From assembly GCF_000178955.2 (NCBI RefSeq), contig NC_016631.1, positions 496,001-560,000 on the forward strand: a DNA stretch of 64,000 nt, written 5' to 3'. Of this stretch, positions 24,296-32,835 are shown in pieces. How positions within the stretch are numbered: position 1 is the first letter of the stretch; each line of letters begins with the position of its first letter. The notes beneath the pieces were generated by a model, which saw nothing but the letters and a program-made list of their open reading frames with translations, was not told the DNA's origin and did no database searches. This stretch comes from Granulicella mallensis MP5ACTX8. Its GTDB lineage: Bacteria > Acidobacteriota > Terriglobia > Terriglobales > Acidobacteriaceae. The position numbers and the translations under genes are program-made.

Positions 24296-25792
24296 ATGCC
24301 CGCAGCTACAGGTCTTTCTCCCGAAATCCTCGCCAAGTATCAGCCCGTCATCGGACTCGAGGTCCACGTCCAGCTGCTGACGCAGTCCAAAGCCTTCTGC
24401 GGCTGCCGCAACGAGTACGGCGGCGAGCCCAATACGCACACCTGCCCCACCTGCCTCGGTCTGCCCGGCGCCTTGCCTGTGCTCAACAAGCAGGCCGTGG
24501 AGTTTGCGGTGCTCGCGGCGAAGGCCATCGGGTGCGAGATTCGCGAGACCAGCATCTTCTCGCGCAAGAACTACTTCTACCCGGACTCGCCCAAGGGCTA
24601 CCAGATCTCGCAGTTCGACAAGCCCATCGCGGAGAACGGCGTCATCGTCGTGCCGGACGCGCAGGGCAATCCCAAGCGCATCGGCGTCACCCGCCTGCAC
24701 ATGGAAGAGGACGCGGGCAAGAGCCTGCACGACGGCTTCGCCGACTCCGTCTCGCGCACCTACATCGACCTCAACCGCTGCGGCACGCCGCTGGTCGAGA
24801 TCGTCAGCGAGCCCGACCTGCGCACCGCCGACGAGGTCTTCGAGTACCTGACCAAGCTCAAGGAGATCCTGCTCTACACCGCCGTCTCCGACTGCAACAT
24901 GGAAGAGGGTTCGCTGCGCTGCGACGCCAACGTGAGCGTGATGCTCAAGTCTGACTGGGAGGCGCGCGGAGCCGCGGCCTACGGGACCAAGGCCGAGGTC
25001 AAGAACGTCAACTCGTTCCGCTACATTCGCTCGGCGGTGGAGTACGAGATCGAGCGCCAGATCGGTGTGATCGAAGAGGGTGGCCGCGTAGTGCAGGAGT
25101 CGCGCCTCTGGAACAGCGCCGAGGGCCGCACCTTCTCGATGCGTTCCAAGGAACAGGCCCATGACTATCGCTACTTCCCCGAGCCGGACCTTCCGCCGCT
25201 GGTCGTCGGACCGGAGTGGCAGAAGCAGATTCTCTCCGCGATGCCCGAGCTGCCCGAAGCCCGCCGCGCCCGCCTGTCCGCGGAGTATGGCCTCTCCGCG
25301 CAGGACGCCGCGACGCTGACGACGACGCGCTCGCTAGGCGACCGCTTTGAGGTAGCTGCGAAGACGGCGAAGTCTCCGAAGCGTGTGGCGTCGATCCTGC
25401 TCAGTGAGATCACGATGCGCCTGCGCGCCGCCGAGATCGAGTTCGAGCAATCTCCCGTCACGCTCGACGGCGTCGTGCTTGCCGCCGACCTTGCCGAAGC
25501 CGGAGAGATCTCGTCCAAGCAGCTCAAGCAGCTGCTCGACGCGTGCTTCGCCGAGGGCAAGGACTTCGCCTACATCTACGACCGCGACAAGCCCCAGCAG
25601 ATCTCGGACACCTCGGCCATCGAGGCGATGATCGACGAGGTAATCGCCGCGAACCCCGCACAGGTAGCCCAGTTCAAGGGCGGCAAGCGCACGGTTGCCG
25701 CGTTCTTCGTCGGCCAGGTGATGCGCCTGTCGAAGGGCCAGGCAAACCCGGCAGTTCTGAATGAGCTTGTGGTGAAAAAACTGGATGCGTAA
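24296..25792 (+). CDS. gatB: Aspartyl/glutamyl-tRNA amidotransferase subunit B
   Basis: 498 residues from ATG 24296, giving MPAATGLSPEIL...YQPVIGLEVHVQL; an in-frame TTG 15 codons upstream is less likely. GatB forms GatCAB with GatA and GatC and amidates Glu-tRNA(Gln) and Asp-tRNA(Asn). Family features: GLEVHVQL, zinc-type cysteines in CGCRN and CPTCLGLPG, FYPDSPKGYQISQ, HMEEDAGKS, the YIDLNRCGTPLVEIVSEPD run (shown split), RCDANVSV, and the GatB/YqeY helical tail at the C terminus. gatA and gatC are not adjacent. A TAGAAT hexamer at 24280-24285 sits 10 bases before the ATG and there is no Shine-Dalgarno, suggesting a leaderless or near-leaderless mRNA. Confidence 0.96.
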   Translation: MPAATGLSPEILAKYQPVIGLEVHVQLLTQSKAFCGCRNEYGGEPNTHTCPTCLGLPGALPVLNKQAVEFAVLAAKAIGCEIRETSIFSRKNYFYPDSPKGYQISQFDKPIAENGVIVVPDAQGNPKRIGVTRLHMEEDAGKSLHDGFADSVSRTYIDLNRCGTPLVEIVSEPDLRTADEVFEYLTKLKEILLYTAVSDCNMEEGSLRCDANVSVMLKSDWEARGAAAYGTKAEVKNVNSFRYIRSAVEYEIERQIGVIEEGGRVVQESRLWNSAEGRTFSMRSKEQAHDYRYFPEPDLPPLVVGPEWQKQILSAMPELPEARRARLSAEYGLSAQDAATLTTTRSLGDRFEVAAKTAKSPKRVASILLSEITMRLRAAEIEFEQSPVTLDGVVLAADLAEAGEISSKQLKQLLDACFAEGKDFAYIYDRDKPQQISDTSAIEAMIDEVIAANPAQVAQFKGGKRTVAAFFVGQVMRLSKGQANPAVLNELVVKKLDA

Positions 25793-25805
25793 CCGCTAAC
25801 GCAAA

Positions 25806-25953
25806 GGTGTTTTTGCCTTTGCTCTTGCTTTTCTTGTTGTCATTCCCGCAGGGAATCTGCTTTTTGCTTTTGCCTTTGCTTTTCTGGTTGTCATTCCGAG
25901 CGCAGTGAGGAACCTGCTGTCTCCCGCTCTTCGCTCGTACTACCCGGAAAAGC
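25806..25953. repeat. Family D copy, partly deleted
   Basis: Two successive left arms (TTGTCATTCCCGCAGGGAATCTGC; TTGTCATTCCGAGCGCAGTG), CTGTCTCCCGCTCTTCGC, a short core CCCGGAAAAGCAAAGGC as the only right-hand sequence. It lies in the gap between gatB and the next plus-strand gene. Confidence 0.7.
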
Positions 25954-26026
25954 AAAGGCCCTCTTGATAGCGACAATGTTTGCTACAGAGCGCATTTGAC
26001 GACAACAACTAGCGTCTAATCCCTCC

Positions 26027-27529
26027 ATGCGCCCCACGCACAAGCTCGCGCTCCTCTGCACTCTTATGACCTCCACCGGTTGCCGCCACCCTTACGTCGT
26101 GCCCGAAGAGCCCATGCCTCCAAACACCATCCTGCTTTCGCAGATGATGCGAGAGCTCTCCGCGCAGCCCGGCTTCACCGACGCTCTTCTCGCCCAGATC
26201 GACAAGGGCGGCAAGAAAGGTCCGGCGCTACTGACCCCAGCGCTGATCGATGAGCTGCGCAAACGCATCCTCGGCAAGGACTGGCAGGGCCTCGACCGCT
26301 TTCCCGGATGGACGATGCGCGAGATCAACCCCACCGTGCGCGTCGTCGGCCACGTAGCGGGCAAGAGCCCCAAACTCGAAGCGACAGCCGCCGTGCATCC
26401 CGGCTCACCCGCCACAACAGAAGCGGCCAAACAGTTTCTCGACCTCGGCCCCTACGCACTCGACAAGAGTGAGACGGTCGATCTCGACCGTCCATCCACC
26501 TTGCCAGGCTTCACCACCGATGGCCTCGTCACCACCCTCGGCGCAGGCGTTACACGAGGCGACGGTCCTAACGACCTGGCCCCCGAGCACGCCGAAAGCC
26601 AGAGGCTCGCCGACGTCCTGAATCGCCTGGCGGCCAATCTCCTACCGAGCTCGACACTCTTCGCCGCAAAAGTGCAGGGCCGGGTGGCAAATTCTCCGCA
26701 GGACCTGATCGCTGCGCTGCTAGCGACAGGCCACGAGGTTACGGTCGGCGATGCTCGCTACTTCGCCAACTTCGGGCACTTTCACTATCAGGGCAAAGAC
26801 GTGATGATGCCCTTCTGGGTGAACTCGCAGATCGTCGTGCCGCACTCCGGTGGCCGTCCGCTGCTCATCCCCGTCTCACACGCTGAATACGAGTGGCACA
26901 TCCGCGGCCCTCACCTCAACGCCGATGTCAGCTACTACTTCGGCATCGACGGCAAGAGCGAGTGGCGCACCATGGACACGCTCGATCAGCCCTGGGTGCT
27001 GAAGCGCAACGCACATGAGTATCGCGATGCCGATGCGGTGGAGGTCACGAGGCTTGCCGGGCTGCTGACCGTCGCCTACATGCACCAGCACGATGCGCGA
27101 CCAGAGCTGCCCTTCGGTGGCTACTATGCTCTCGGCGTCTGTCAGGACGGCGTCTCCGCGATCGAGCACAAGATGACCGGCCGCGTTACGCTCTTTCCCA
27201 ACACCGCCGACAGTTCGCTCTTCAGCGATCCACGCGATGCCGAGATCAACGCCCTGATTACCGCGATCCCGAAGGACCGCACCGGTGCGGAGCCTGAGCC
27301 CGAACGCATCTTTGGCTCTCTGCCGACAGCGCCTGCGGCTTCTGCAGATCAAGCCTTCAACGCCATTACGATTCCGGGTCTCGCTGACGATCTGAATGCG
27401 ACCTACAAGGCATGGCAGAACGGAACGCTTGAGCGCACACGCTCTACATGGAGCCTGGTGCTAAAGATTCTTCTGGCGCTGGCGTTTGCAGCCGGAGCGT
27501 TTGTTGGTGTGCGAAAACTCCGGCATTGA
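26027..27529 (+). CDS. Putative lipoprotein with C-terminal membrane helix, unknown function
   Basis: 500 residues. The N terminus MRPTHKLALLCTLMTSTGC resembles a short lipoprotein signal with Cys at 19, and residues about 475-495 form a hydrophobic helix (VLKILLALAFAAGAFVGV) followed by basic residues. The middle contains HFHYQGKDVMMPFWVNSQIVVPHSGG and repeated aromatic motifs, perhaps an enzyme-like periplasmic domain. I do not recognise a family. The combination of a lipobox and a C-terminal anchor is unusual. Single gene with family D repeats on both sides. Confidence 0.75.
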   Translation: MRPTHKLALLCTLMTSTGCRHPYVVPEEPMPPNTILLSQMMRELSAQPGFTDALLAQIDKGGKKGPALLTPALIDELRKRILGKDWQGLDRFPGWTMREINPTVRVVGHVAGKSPKLEATAAVHPGSPATTEAAKQFLDLGPYALDKSETVDLDRPSTLPGFTTDGLVTTLGAGVTRGDGPNDLAPEHAESQRLADVLNRLAANLLPSSTLFAAKVQGRVANSPQDLIAALLATGHEVTVGDARYFANFGHFHYQGKDVMMPFWVNSQIVVPHSGGRPLLIPVSHAEYEWHIRGPHLNADVSYYFGIDGKSEWRTMDTLDQPWVLKRNAHEYRDADAVEVTRLAGLLTVAYMHQHDARPELPFGGYYALGVCQDGVSAIEHKMTGRVTLFPNTADSSLFSDPRDAEINALITAIPKDRTGAEPEPERIFGSLPTAPAASADQAFNAITIPGLADDLNATYKAWQNGTLERTRSTWSLVLKILLALAFAAGAFVGVRKLRH

Positions 27530-27570
27530 ATTTGTAGGCTGTTCAAAGGCAGGCACCCGTCTTTGCTTTT

Positions 27571-27777
27571 GCCTTTGCTGTTCTGGTTGTCATTCCGAGC
27601 GCAGCGAGCGAACCTGCTGTCTCCCGTTTTTCGCCATTGTTGCCACAAGCGTTATCTATTAGCGCAAACTAGCTCGTTTCAGTTCCAGCCCGCGTGTTTT
27701 CTGGGTTCTGCAACCAAAGAACGGGAGACAGCAGGTTCGCTCGCTGCGCTCGGAATGACAACTAGAAAAGCAAAGGC
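27571..27777. repeat. Family D element, full copy
   Basis: A 207-bp element with long inverted arms: GCCTTTGCTGTTCTGGTTG-TCATTCCGAGCGCAGCGAGCG-AACCTGCTGTCTCCCG and the reverse complement CGGGAGACAGCAGG-TTCGCTCGCTGCGCTCGGAA-TGACAACTAGAAAAGCAAAGGC, around a core of about 95 bp with TTTTCTGGGTT and CCACAAGCG blocks. The core matches, in inverse orientation, those at 52201-52405 and 61172-61370. Confidence 0.88.
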
Positions 27778-27830
27778 TTGGCAACGTAATAGCATTCCTC
27801 ACGCTCCTACCGAGTGGGAGGTTTCACCCA

Positions 27831-28106
27831 ATGGCAACCACGAAGAAAGCAGCAAAGAAGACCTCAACGAAGAAGGCAGCCAGCAAGAAAGCTCCAGCGA
27901 AGAAGACTTCGGCAAAGAAGTCCACCCGCAAGTACAGCCCATCCGCCGGCAAGCAGGTCGAGACCGAGATGCACGAGATGAAGCGCGGCAAGCTGAAGAG
28001 CGGCCGCAGCGGCAAGAAGGTCACCAGCCGCAAGCAGGCCATTGCCATCGGTCTTTCCGAAGCGCGCAAGAAAGGCGCCAAGGTGCCACCTCCCAAGAAG
28101 GGGTGA
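27831..28106 (+). CDS. Lysine-rich DUF6496-type protein
   Basis: 91 residues, very basic. Residues 1-35 consist of Lys/Ala/Thr repeats (TTKKAAKK, KKAASKKAPAKK) like histone-H1-type tails. Residues about 47-91 (EMHEMKRGKLKSGRSGKKVT, then RKQAIAIGLSEARKKGAKVP) form the conserved DUF6496 segment common in Acidobacteriota and Proteobacteria. It is probably a small nucleic-acid- or nucleoid-associated protein; no experimental role is known to me. A GGGAGG site precedes the ATG. A family D element lies just upstream. Confidence 0.85.
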   Translation: MATTKKAAKKTSTKKAASKKAPAKKTSAKKSTRKYSPSAGKQVETEMHEMKRGKLKSGRSGKKVTSRKQAIAIGLSEARKKGAKVPPPKKG

Positions 28107-28221
28107 TACCTCAGCCTCGCTGTTCAGAGCGAGAATCAAAAAAGAAAATCTCCTTGCAAGATTCTCCAGGTCTTCCGTTCTCACTACAGGCGGGAGAATT
28201 TGGCCGATAAGGAGATACACC

Positions 28222-28974
28222 ATGAACGCACCCCAGAAGCACCGGAAACCCTTCGCTGTCCTTTGCGGCTCTTGTTTATTGGTTACATGCCTTGCAACGC
28301 AGGGCTGCTCTTCCGGTACGCAGGCGCACACTCTGAGCACGCACGCCATGGCGCACCGCCGCCTTTCCAACACCGTAGCCGACGTGAGTGTTGGTATCGA
28401 GACGAACGGTGCGTCTATGGCCGAGGTGGCCAGGGTACTGGCCACGCGCTCGCAAAGTCTTATGGCCTATCTCAAGCGAGAGGGCGCAGACCGGCTTACA
28501 ACAGGGCAGATAAGTATCGAGCCGAAGCTGGATAATTCCAGGGGCAGTGAGGGCAGGGCAGACCGGATTGTGGGATACACGGGCACGATGTCCGTGAGCT
28601 TTCGCAGTCCTGCGGACAAAGTCTCCGATCTGATGTCTGGAGCTCTTGCGCAAGGAGCGAACACGCTGGGTGCGGTTGTCTTTACAAGCCGCGAGGAAGA
28701 CGTCGACGCCGCCCGCAAGGAACTGGCAGTAGAAGCCACGCATCTTGCGATGGAGCAGGCCGCGTCGGTGGCAAAGGCTGCGGGCTCGCATATTGCAGGA
28801 ATCATAGCGATCGAAGTCGATCCGCAGAATGCCACGCTGGATTTCGCAAAAGCATCGTATGCTGCTCCTGCAGCGCCTGCCATGGCCGGCCTCAGAGCGG
28901 CTCCCATCGCAACAGCTGCTGGAGATCAGGACCTATCGATTGCCGTCAATGTGCAGGTAGAAGTTGCGCAATGA
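28222..28974 (+). CDS. SIMPL-domain (YggE/DUF541) lipoprotein
   Basis: 250 residues from ATG 28222, preceded by AAGGAGA at good spacing; longer in-frame extensions are not credible. Signal peptide with lipobox ATQGC (Cys near 29). The rest is a SIMPL/DUF541 domain: NTVADVSVGIETNGASMAEV, then SQSLMAYLKREGADRLTTGQ, VGYTGTMSVSFRSPADKVSD and AARKELAVEATHLAMEQAA. YggE-type proteins are envelope proteins linked to oxidative stress in E. coli; the function here is inferred only from the fold. Ends before a strong terminator hairpin. Confidence 0.87.
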   Translation: MNAPQKHRKPFAVLCGSCLLVTCLATQGCSSGTQAHTLSTHAMAHRRLSNTVADVSVGIETNGASMAEVARVLATRSQSLMAYLKREGADRLTTGQISIEPKLDNSRGSEGRADRIVGYTGTMSVSFRSPADKVSDLMSGALAQGANTLGAVVFTSREEDVDAARKELAVEATHLAMEQAASVAKAAGSHIAGIIAIEVDPQNATLDFAKASYAAPAAPAMAGLRAAPIATAAGDQDLSIAVNVQVEVAQ

Positions 28975-28987
28975 CCTTGGGACATAT

Positions 28988-29022
28988 GCAAAAACGGAGC
29001 AGCCATGGCTGCTCCGTTTTGC
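28988..29022. terminator. Bidirectional intrinsic terminator
   Basis: Perfect hairpin GCAAAAACGGAGCAGCC / GGCTGCTCCGTTTTGC with A-tract before and T-tract after. It lies between the stop of the plus-strand SIMPL gene and the stop of the convergent minus-strand gene, so it can serve both. Confidence 0.88.
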
Positions 29023-29034
29023 GTTTCATCCTGT

Positions 29035-30501
29035 CTATCTTTCGTCTTCATCCCTCGCAACCGCACGCACTCCGTGCAGTTGGGCAAACTCGGTTCTGGG
29101 CAGCCGCATCTGCGGTGCATAGCTGCCATAGACGCTGATGTGGAAGCATGCCTGCTGGAACTCTTCTTCCACGTCCAGCTTTCCGGCCTGCATCAGCGGC
29201 AGCAGGTAGCTGCGCATCCACGCGATCTCTTCCATGCTCATGCCGTGCTTGCCGAAGTCGATGGCCTGTCCCGTGAGATGTGGCGATGCCACATCGCCTT
29301 CGATGGAGGCGGCATTGCCATTCACACGCTGCAGTCGAAGCTGATAGGCCACAGTGCGTACAGCCGAGTTCAAGTGCAGCGGTTCATGAAAGCGTGCGTA
29401 GAACGCGCGTGAGGTGTCGGTCACGAACTTCACGGTCCAGGGCCGTGCATAGCGGCGATTGTAGGGAAGCGCTTCGTTGACGGCTAGTCCCGGAGTATCG
29501 GGAAAGCCTACAAGCAGATGTTGCGCACGCATGCGGTCGAGGTCGGTGTCGTCCTGGATCCGCGAGAGCCCGGCGGCATCGGCCATGCGGTTCTGGTGGA
29601 CGAGAATCTCGCGCGTACCTTTGAGCGGCGCGGGAACGATGAGCCTGCCCTCACGCGTGTAGAGCGGAACAGCCAGGGGACGGATGACTTCATCCGGCGA
29701 CGGACGCTGTCCGGGGCGCTCGGCATCGGCGAGGGTCTCTGGCTTTACAGGAATATCCGAGTCGTCGGCGGAGACTTCTATCGGTGGAGTAGGGGGTAAG
29801 ACACGCAGGACCGGTGCGGGTGGCTGCTGCCTCGTCGCTTCGATCGGGGCACTGTGCATGGGCAGCCGTTCATCATCGTCCGGATGCGACTCGCCCTGTG
29901 CGAAGACTTCATGTGATGAGGGCAACGCAGTCGCTACCTCATCTGTTCCACTGCTGCGTTCTCTGTGGGGTGCTGCGGGAACTTGCTTCACCGCTGTATT
30001 CGCTACGCGTACAGGTTCGCGGCGTGTCTCAACCGGATACCGCTCCGCGATCTCCGGTCTGACGGCGGTCCTGCTGTGCGTTCTCTGTCGCGATCCCGTG
30101 CGATACATCACGACGGGATCGTCCACCATCTTCGGCTCGCTCTTTCCACGGCGTCTACTCTGAGCACGAGATCTGGAGGAGGTTCCTGGTCTTTGGGTGT
30201 CCCTGGATTTAACCGAGGCTCTGTCGGAGTTTCTTCCCGTGCTCTTCGACGCGGTTGAACTACTCCGCTTTCCGGAGCGCTTGCCTGCGGACCTCTGCGA
30301 TTCGAGCCTGCCCTTCGTTGCGGAGGAGCCGGCACTTTGGACGGCTGTGGAGTGGCGCAGACGTGGGGTATGCGTTGCCGCGAAGGCTGAGAGGGTACCT
30401 GCGGTAAAGGCGAGGACGAGCAGCAGCGCCTTTGCACGCGCGGAACCCCTTGCATGCGCGGAGCACGTCAGGGCAGCGAGAGAACGCTGTAAGTTCGTCA
30501 T
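29035..30501 (-). CDS. DUF5715-family protein with M15-like peptidase domain
   Basis: 488 residues. An uncleaved or signal helix (residues about 22-42) is followed by a very basic Ser/Arg/Lys-rich linker (about 60-125) and an acidic/proline linker to about 270. The C-terminal domain (about 320-470) has HLNSAVRTVAYQ, then SPHLTGQAIDFGKHGMS with the SxHxxGxAxD motif and FHISVYGSYA, as in D,D-carboxypeptidase/VanY-like M15 zinc peptidases. It is probably an exported peptidoglycan-binding or -cleaving protein, but the usual second His region is degenerate, so activity is uncertain. Convergent with the SIMPL gene across a shared terminator. Confidence 0.82.
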   Translation of the reverse strand: MTNLQRSLAALTCSAHARGSARAKALLLVLAFTAGTLSAFAATHTPRLRHSTAVQSAGSSATKGRLESQRSAGKRSGKRSSSTASKSTGRNSDRASVKSRDTQRPGTSSRSRAQSRRRGKSEPKMVDDPVVMYRTGSRQRTHSRTAVRPEIAERYPVETRREPVRVANTAVKQVPAAPHRERSSGTDEVATALPSSHEVFAQGESHPDDDERLPMHSAPIEATRQQPPAPVLRVLPPTPPIEVSADDSDIPVKPETLADAERPGQRPSPDEVIRPLAVPLYTREGRLIVPAPLKGTREILVHQNRMADAAGLSRIQDDTDLDRMRAQHLLVGFPDTPGLAVNEALPYNRRYARPWTVKFVTDTSRAFYARFHEPLHLNSAVRTVAYQLRLQRVNGNAASIEGDVASPHLTGQAIDFGKHGMSMEEIAWMRSYLLPLMQAGKLDVEEEFQQACFHISVYGSYAPQMRLPRTEFAQLHGVRAVARDEDER

Positions 30502-30681
30502 CGATCGATTTTCATAAGGTGGCCGCGAAGCCGCCGGAGCCCTTTCAGGCTATCGGTCGAGGGGCCTCGGCGGTAGTAGCGTTGTTGGTTCTCCGAGGCG
30601 GTTCCTCGAAGCGGCCAGAATTTTGGCGTCCGCATATTTTCGCGATACAGTGAGGGAGACTTACCCGGAGACCTACGCACG

Positions 30682-31116
30682 ATGCCGACTTCGAAGACTT
30701 TGCAAGCCACCGCGCTTACTCTCGCCTTTGCTGGCCTTGTTGGGAGCGCCGCACTTTGGCGCCCGAACCCGGTCTCTGCCCATGCGGATCCCGCGCCCGA
30801 TACAGAGGCCTTCTACACCCAGAAGGTGCAGCCGATCCTGCAGACCAACTGCTATCGCTGCCATGGCGGCATCAACCATCGCGGTGGGCTACAGATCGAC
30901 ACGAAGGCGGGTCTGCTGAAGGGTGGACACGACGGTGCTGTCATCGTTCCGGGGCATGCCGATCAATCGCTGCTGGTCAAGCTCATCAACCACGCCGGTC
31001 CCGCGAATGATCCCATGCCGATGCCGCCGAAGGATAAGCTCTCCGATGCCGATATCGCCACGGTCACGCAGTGGATCCAGGCGGGAGCAATTATGCCTGC
31101 GGAAGCAGCAAAGTAA
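30682..31116 (+). CDS. Exported c-type cytochrome (planctomycete-cytochrome-like domain)
   Basis: 144 residues. Signal peptide of about 33 residues ending near VSAHA, then FYTQKVQPILQTNCYRCHGG with haem motif CYRCH near residue 58. The downstream pattern GGLQIDTKAGLLKGGHDGAVIVPGHADQSLLVKLI and ending IATVTQWIQAGA is that of PSCyt1-type cytochrome domains, usually found in large surface proteins of Planctomycetes and as single domains in Acidobacteriota. A Met ligand is likely in DPMPMPPKD. Redox partner unknown. Followed by a 229-bp inverted repeat. Confidence 0.88.
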   Translation: MPTSKTLQATALTLAFAGLVGSAALWRPNPVSAHADPAPDTEAFYTQKVQPILQTNCYRCHGGINHRGGLQIDTKAGLLKGGHDGAVIVPGHADQSLLVKLINHAGPANDPMPMPPKDKLSDADIATVTQWIQAGAIMPAEAAK

Positions 31117-31134
31117 CAGGAAGACCACCGATTC

Positions 31135-31363
31135 GGGTGCCCCATCCTCGACGCGCGTTTTTTGCGCGGCAGGGTGGGGTATCGTTTGCGGTAGCAAACG
31201 ACCGTACTCTTTGATAGAGGAACAGTCACCGCTACAAGCCGAAAGCGGTCGTGCTTTCGCACGATACCCCTGACGCAGAGCGCGCTTCGAAGATTTGTGG
31301 GATTCGCTTAGCGTCTATACCCCACCCTGCCGCGCAAAAACGCGCGTCGAGGATGGGGCACCC
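31135..31363. repeat. 229-bp element with 47-bp inverted arms
   Basis: Left arm 31135-31182 and right arm 31317-31363 (ends GGGTGCCCCATCCTCGACGC / GCGTCGAGGATGGGGCACCC) are near-perfect complements, differing mainly by one T in a T run. Arms contain CGCGCGTTTTTTGCGCGGCAG and an AGGGTGGGGTAT end. The interior has small hairpins such as CGTTTGCGGTAGCAAACG. It has no coding capacity and is MITE-like. No second copy is seen in this window. Confidence 0.85.
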
Positions 31364-31398
31364 GGTTGTGCTTGTTTATCTCTTCAGGAAAATCTTTT

Positions 31399-32748
31399 TT
31401 AATACGCCCGCTGATACATCTTCGACATGCGATCATGCCAGCCCAGGCGCTCGTCGTCCAGGAAGGCCCATGCGAGCCCTATGCCCAGGGGGCAGGCTGC
31501 CAGCAGCATCGCCAGAACGCGGCGGCGCATGGCCTTGCGTGAGGGGTTGGCGTCGCCGAAGGTGCAGAGTGCGATGCGGGCGTAGCGCATGCCCGGTGTG
31601 GCTTCCGCGAGCGAGAGAAACAGTAGCTGGAAGATTACGAACAGCGCCAGCAGCACGCCTGCTGTGGTGACTCCCAGGAGCGGCAACGAGAGGGCACGGA
31701 GGTTCGGTCCAGCTATCTTGGCTACCACTGCCGCGAAGCCCAGAAAAGCGATTCCGATGCAGCCGGTGTCGATGCTGGCCGCCATGAGCCGAAGCTCCAG
31801 CGGCGCTGTCTGCGGTTGCAGCGTGAAGTGGTGCTGCGCCTCGGCGGGCGGCGCATGCGTGGCGACCTTGTTGGGGTCCAGAAATAGTCCCTGCCACTCG
31901 GGTGCACCGGAGAATTCCACTGCTTCCGGCTCGATTGAAATCTGCTCGGGCTCCACCTCGAAGATGCGCAACTGCGGCTCAACGGGAGCGTCCTCGCGCA
32001 GCGGACCTTCGGCCAGCCGGGGACGTGCCTTGCGTGAAGCTACCAACTGGCGAGGAAACTCGATCAGGTTGCCGGGGATCGGCTGGGCCTCGATGAGGTG
32101 CAGTTCGAACTCCGGCGCACGGCGAAACTCGATCTCCTGGTCCAACTGGTCGAGCTCGTCCTCGCCGTCGGCAGGGTGGACATGATGCGAGCGCGACTGC
32201 GACTGAGTCGTGACCGTCGCGGAACGGGCTGCTCCAATGTCGTCGTACATCCGTACCGTCAGACTGCCGGAGGATCTTTCCGCTACGGCTTCAATTCTTG
32301 GCTCTTCGAAGACGACTTCGCGCGGTCCTGGCCGGGATTCAATCTGTGCTTCGGCTTCGGACCGGTTCCACTGGTCGAGTTCTTCCATCAACTTCATCTG
32401 GGCTTCGGCGACGGCCCTGGCGTTCCGTGCGGCGATCTCCGCTTCGGCCTGCGCCTGCTGCGAGGCCCGTTCGGCCTCGGCGGCGAGAAATTCGCGATAA
32501 CTTACGCTGTGTTCGTAGCGGGCGGCTACAGCCTCGCGGATGCGCGAAGTTCCACTGCGGGCCTGGTTCCGGATCTGGGCTGTCGCTCGCTCGCGCTCGG
32601 CTTCCAGTGCCAGTTCCTGGGCCCTGCGGCTGCGATGCGCGGCCAGCCGTTCGGCTACCACCTGTTTCAAGCCACTGACGCTATCCGTTCCCGTGGCGCG
32701 GTAGTCCAACCCTTCAGCGATCTCGTCTTGCTGCGCCGCACTGCTCAT
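31399..32748 (-). CDS. RDD-family membrane protein with N-terminal coiled coil
   Basis: About 449 residues from ATG 32748 (a TTG 12 codons upstream is also open). Residues about 30-140 are Ala/Glu/Arg-rich and probably coiled coil (RRAQELALEAERERATAQI). A variable acidic middle region follows. The last 140 residues form an RDD domain: LRLMAASIDTGCIGIAFLGF, two further membrane helices, TPGMRYARIALCTF and LGWHDRMSKMYQ. RDD proteins are multi-pass membrane proteins, sometimes ion transporters; the role here is unknown. Divergent from lptD; the spacing leaves room for shared promoter DNA. Confidence 0.82.
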   Translation of the reverse strand: MSSAAQQDEIAEGLDYRATGTDSVSGLKQVVAERLAAHRSRRAQELALEAERERATAQIRNQARSGTSRIREAVAARYEHSVSYREFLAAEAERASQQAQAEAEIAARNARAVAEAQMKLMEELDQWNRSEAEAQIESRPGPREVVFEEPRIEAVAERSSGSLTVRMYDDIGAARSATVTTQSQSRSHHVHPADGEDELDQLDQEIEFRRAPEFELHLIEAQPIPGNLIEFPRQLVASRKARPRLAEGPLREDAPVEPQLRIFEVEPEQISIEPEAVEFSGAPEWQGLFLDPNKVATHAPPAEAQHHFTLQPQTAPLELRLMAASIDTGCIGIAFLGFAAVVAKIAGPNLRALSLPLLGVTTAGVLLALFVIFQLLFLSLAEATPGMRYARIALCTFGDANPSRKAMRRRVLAMLLAACPLGIGLAWAFLDDERLGWHDRMSKMYQRAY

Positions 32749-32755
32749 GCTCAAT

Positions 32756-32785
32756 TTCAAACTCCCAGGGTCTAAAACGTACAAT
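32756..32785 (+). promoter_or_regulatory. Possible lptD promoter
   Basis: TTCAAA at 32756-32761 and TACAAT at 32780-32785 with 18-bp spacing resemble sigma-70 -35 and -10 boxes reading toward lptD, leaving a leader of about 45 bases. The -35 match is weak. Confidence 0.3.
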
Positions 32786-32835
32786 CCGCCGCCTCACCTG
32801 AACTCATCTGATGTTCATGGCAGCGACTTGCGACC

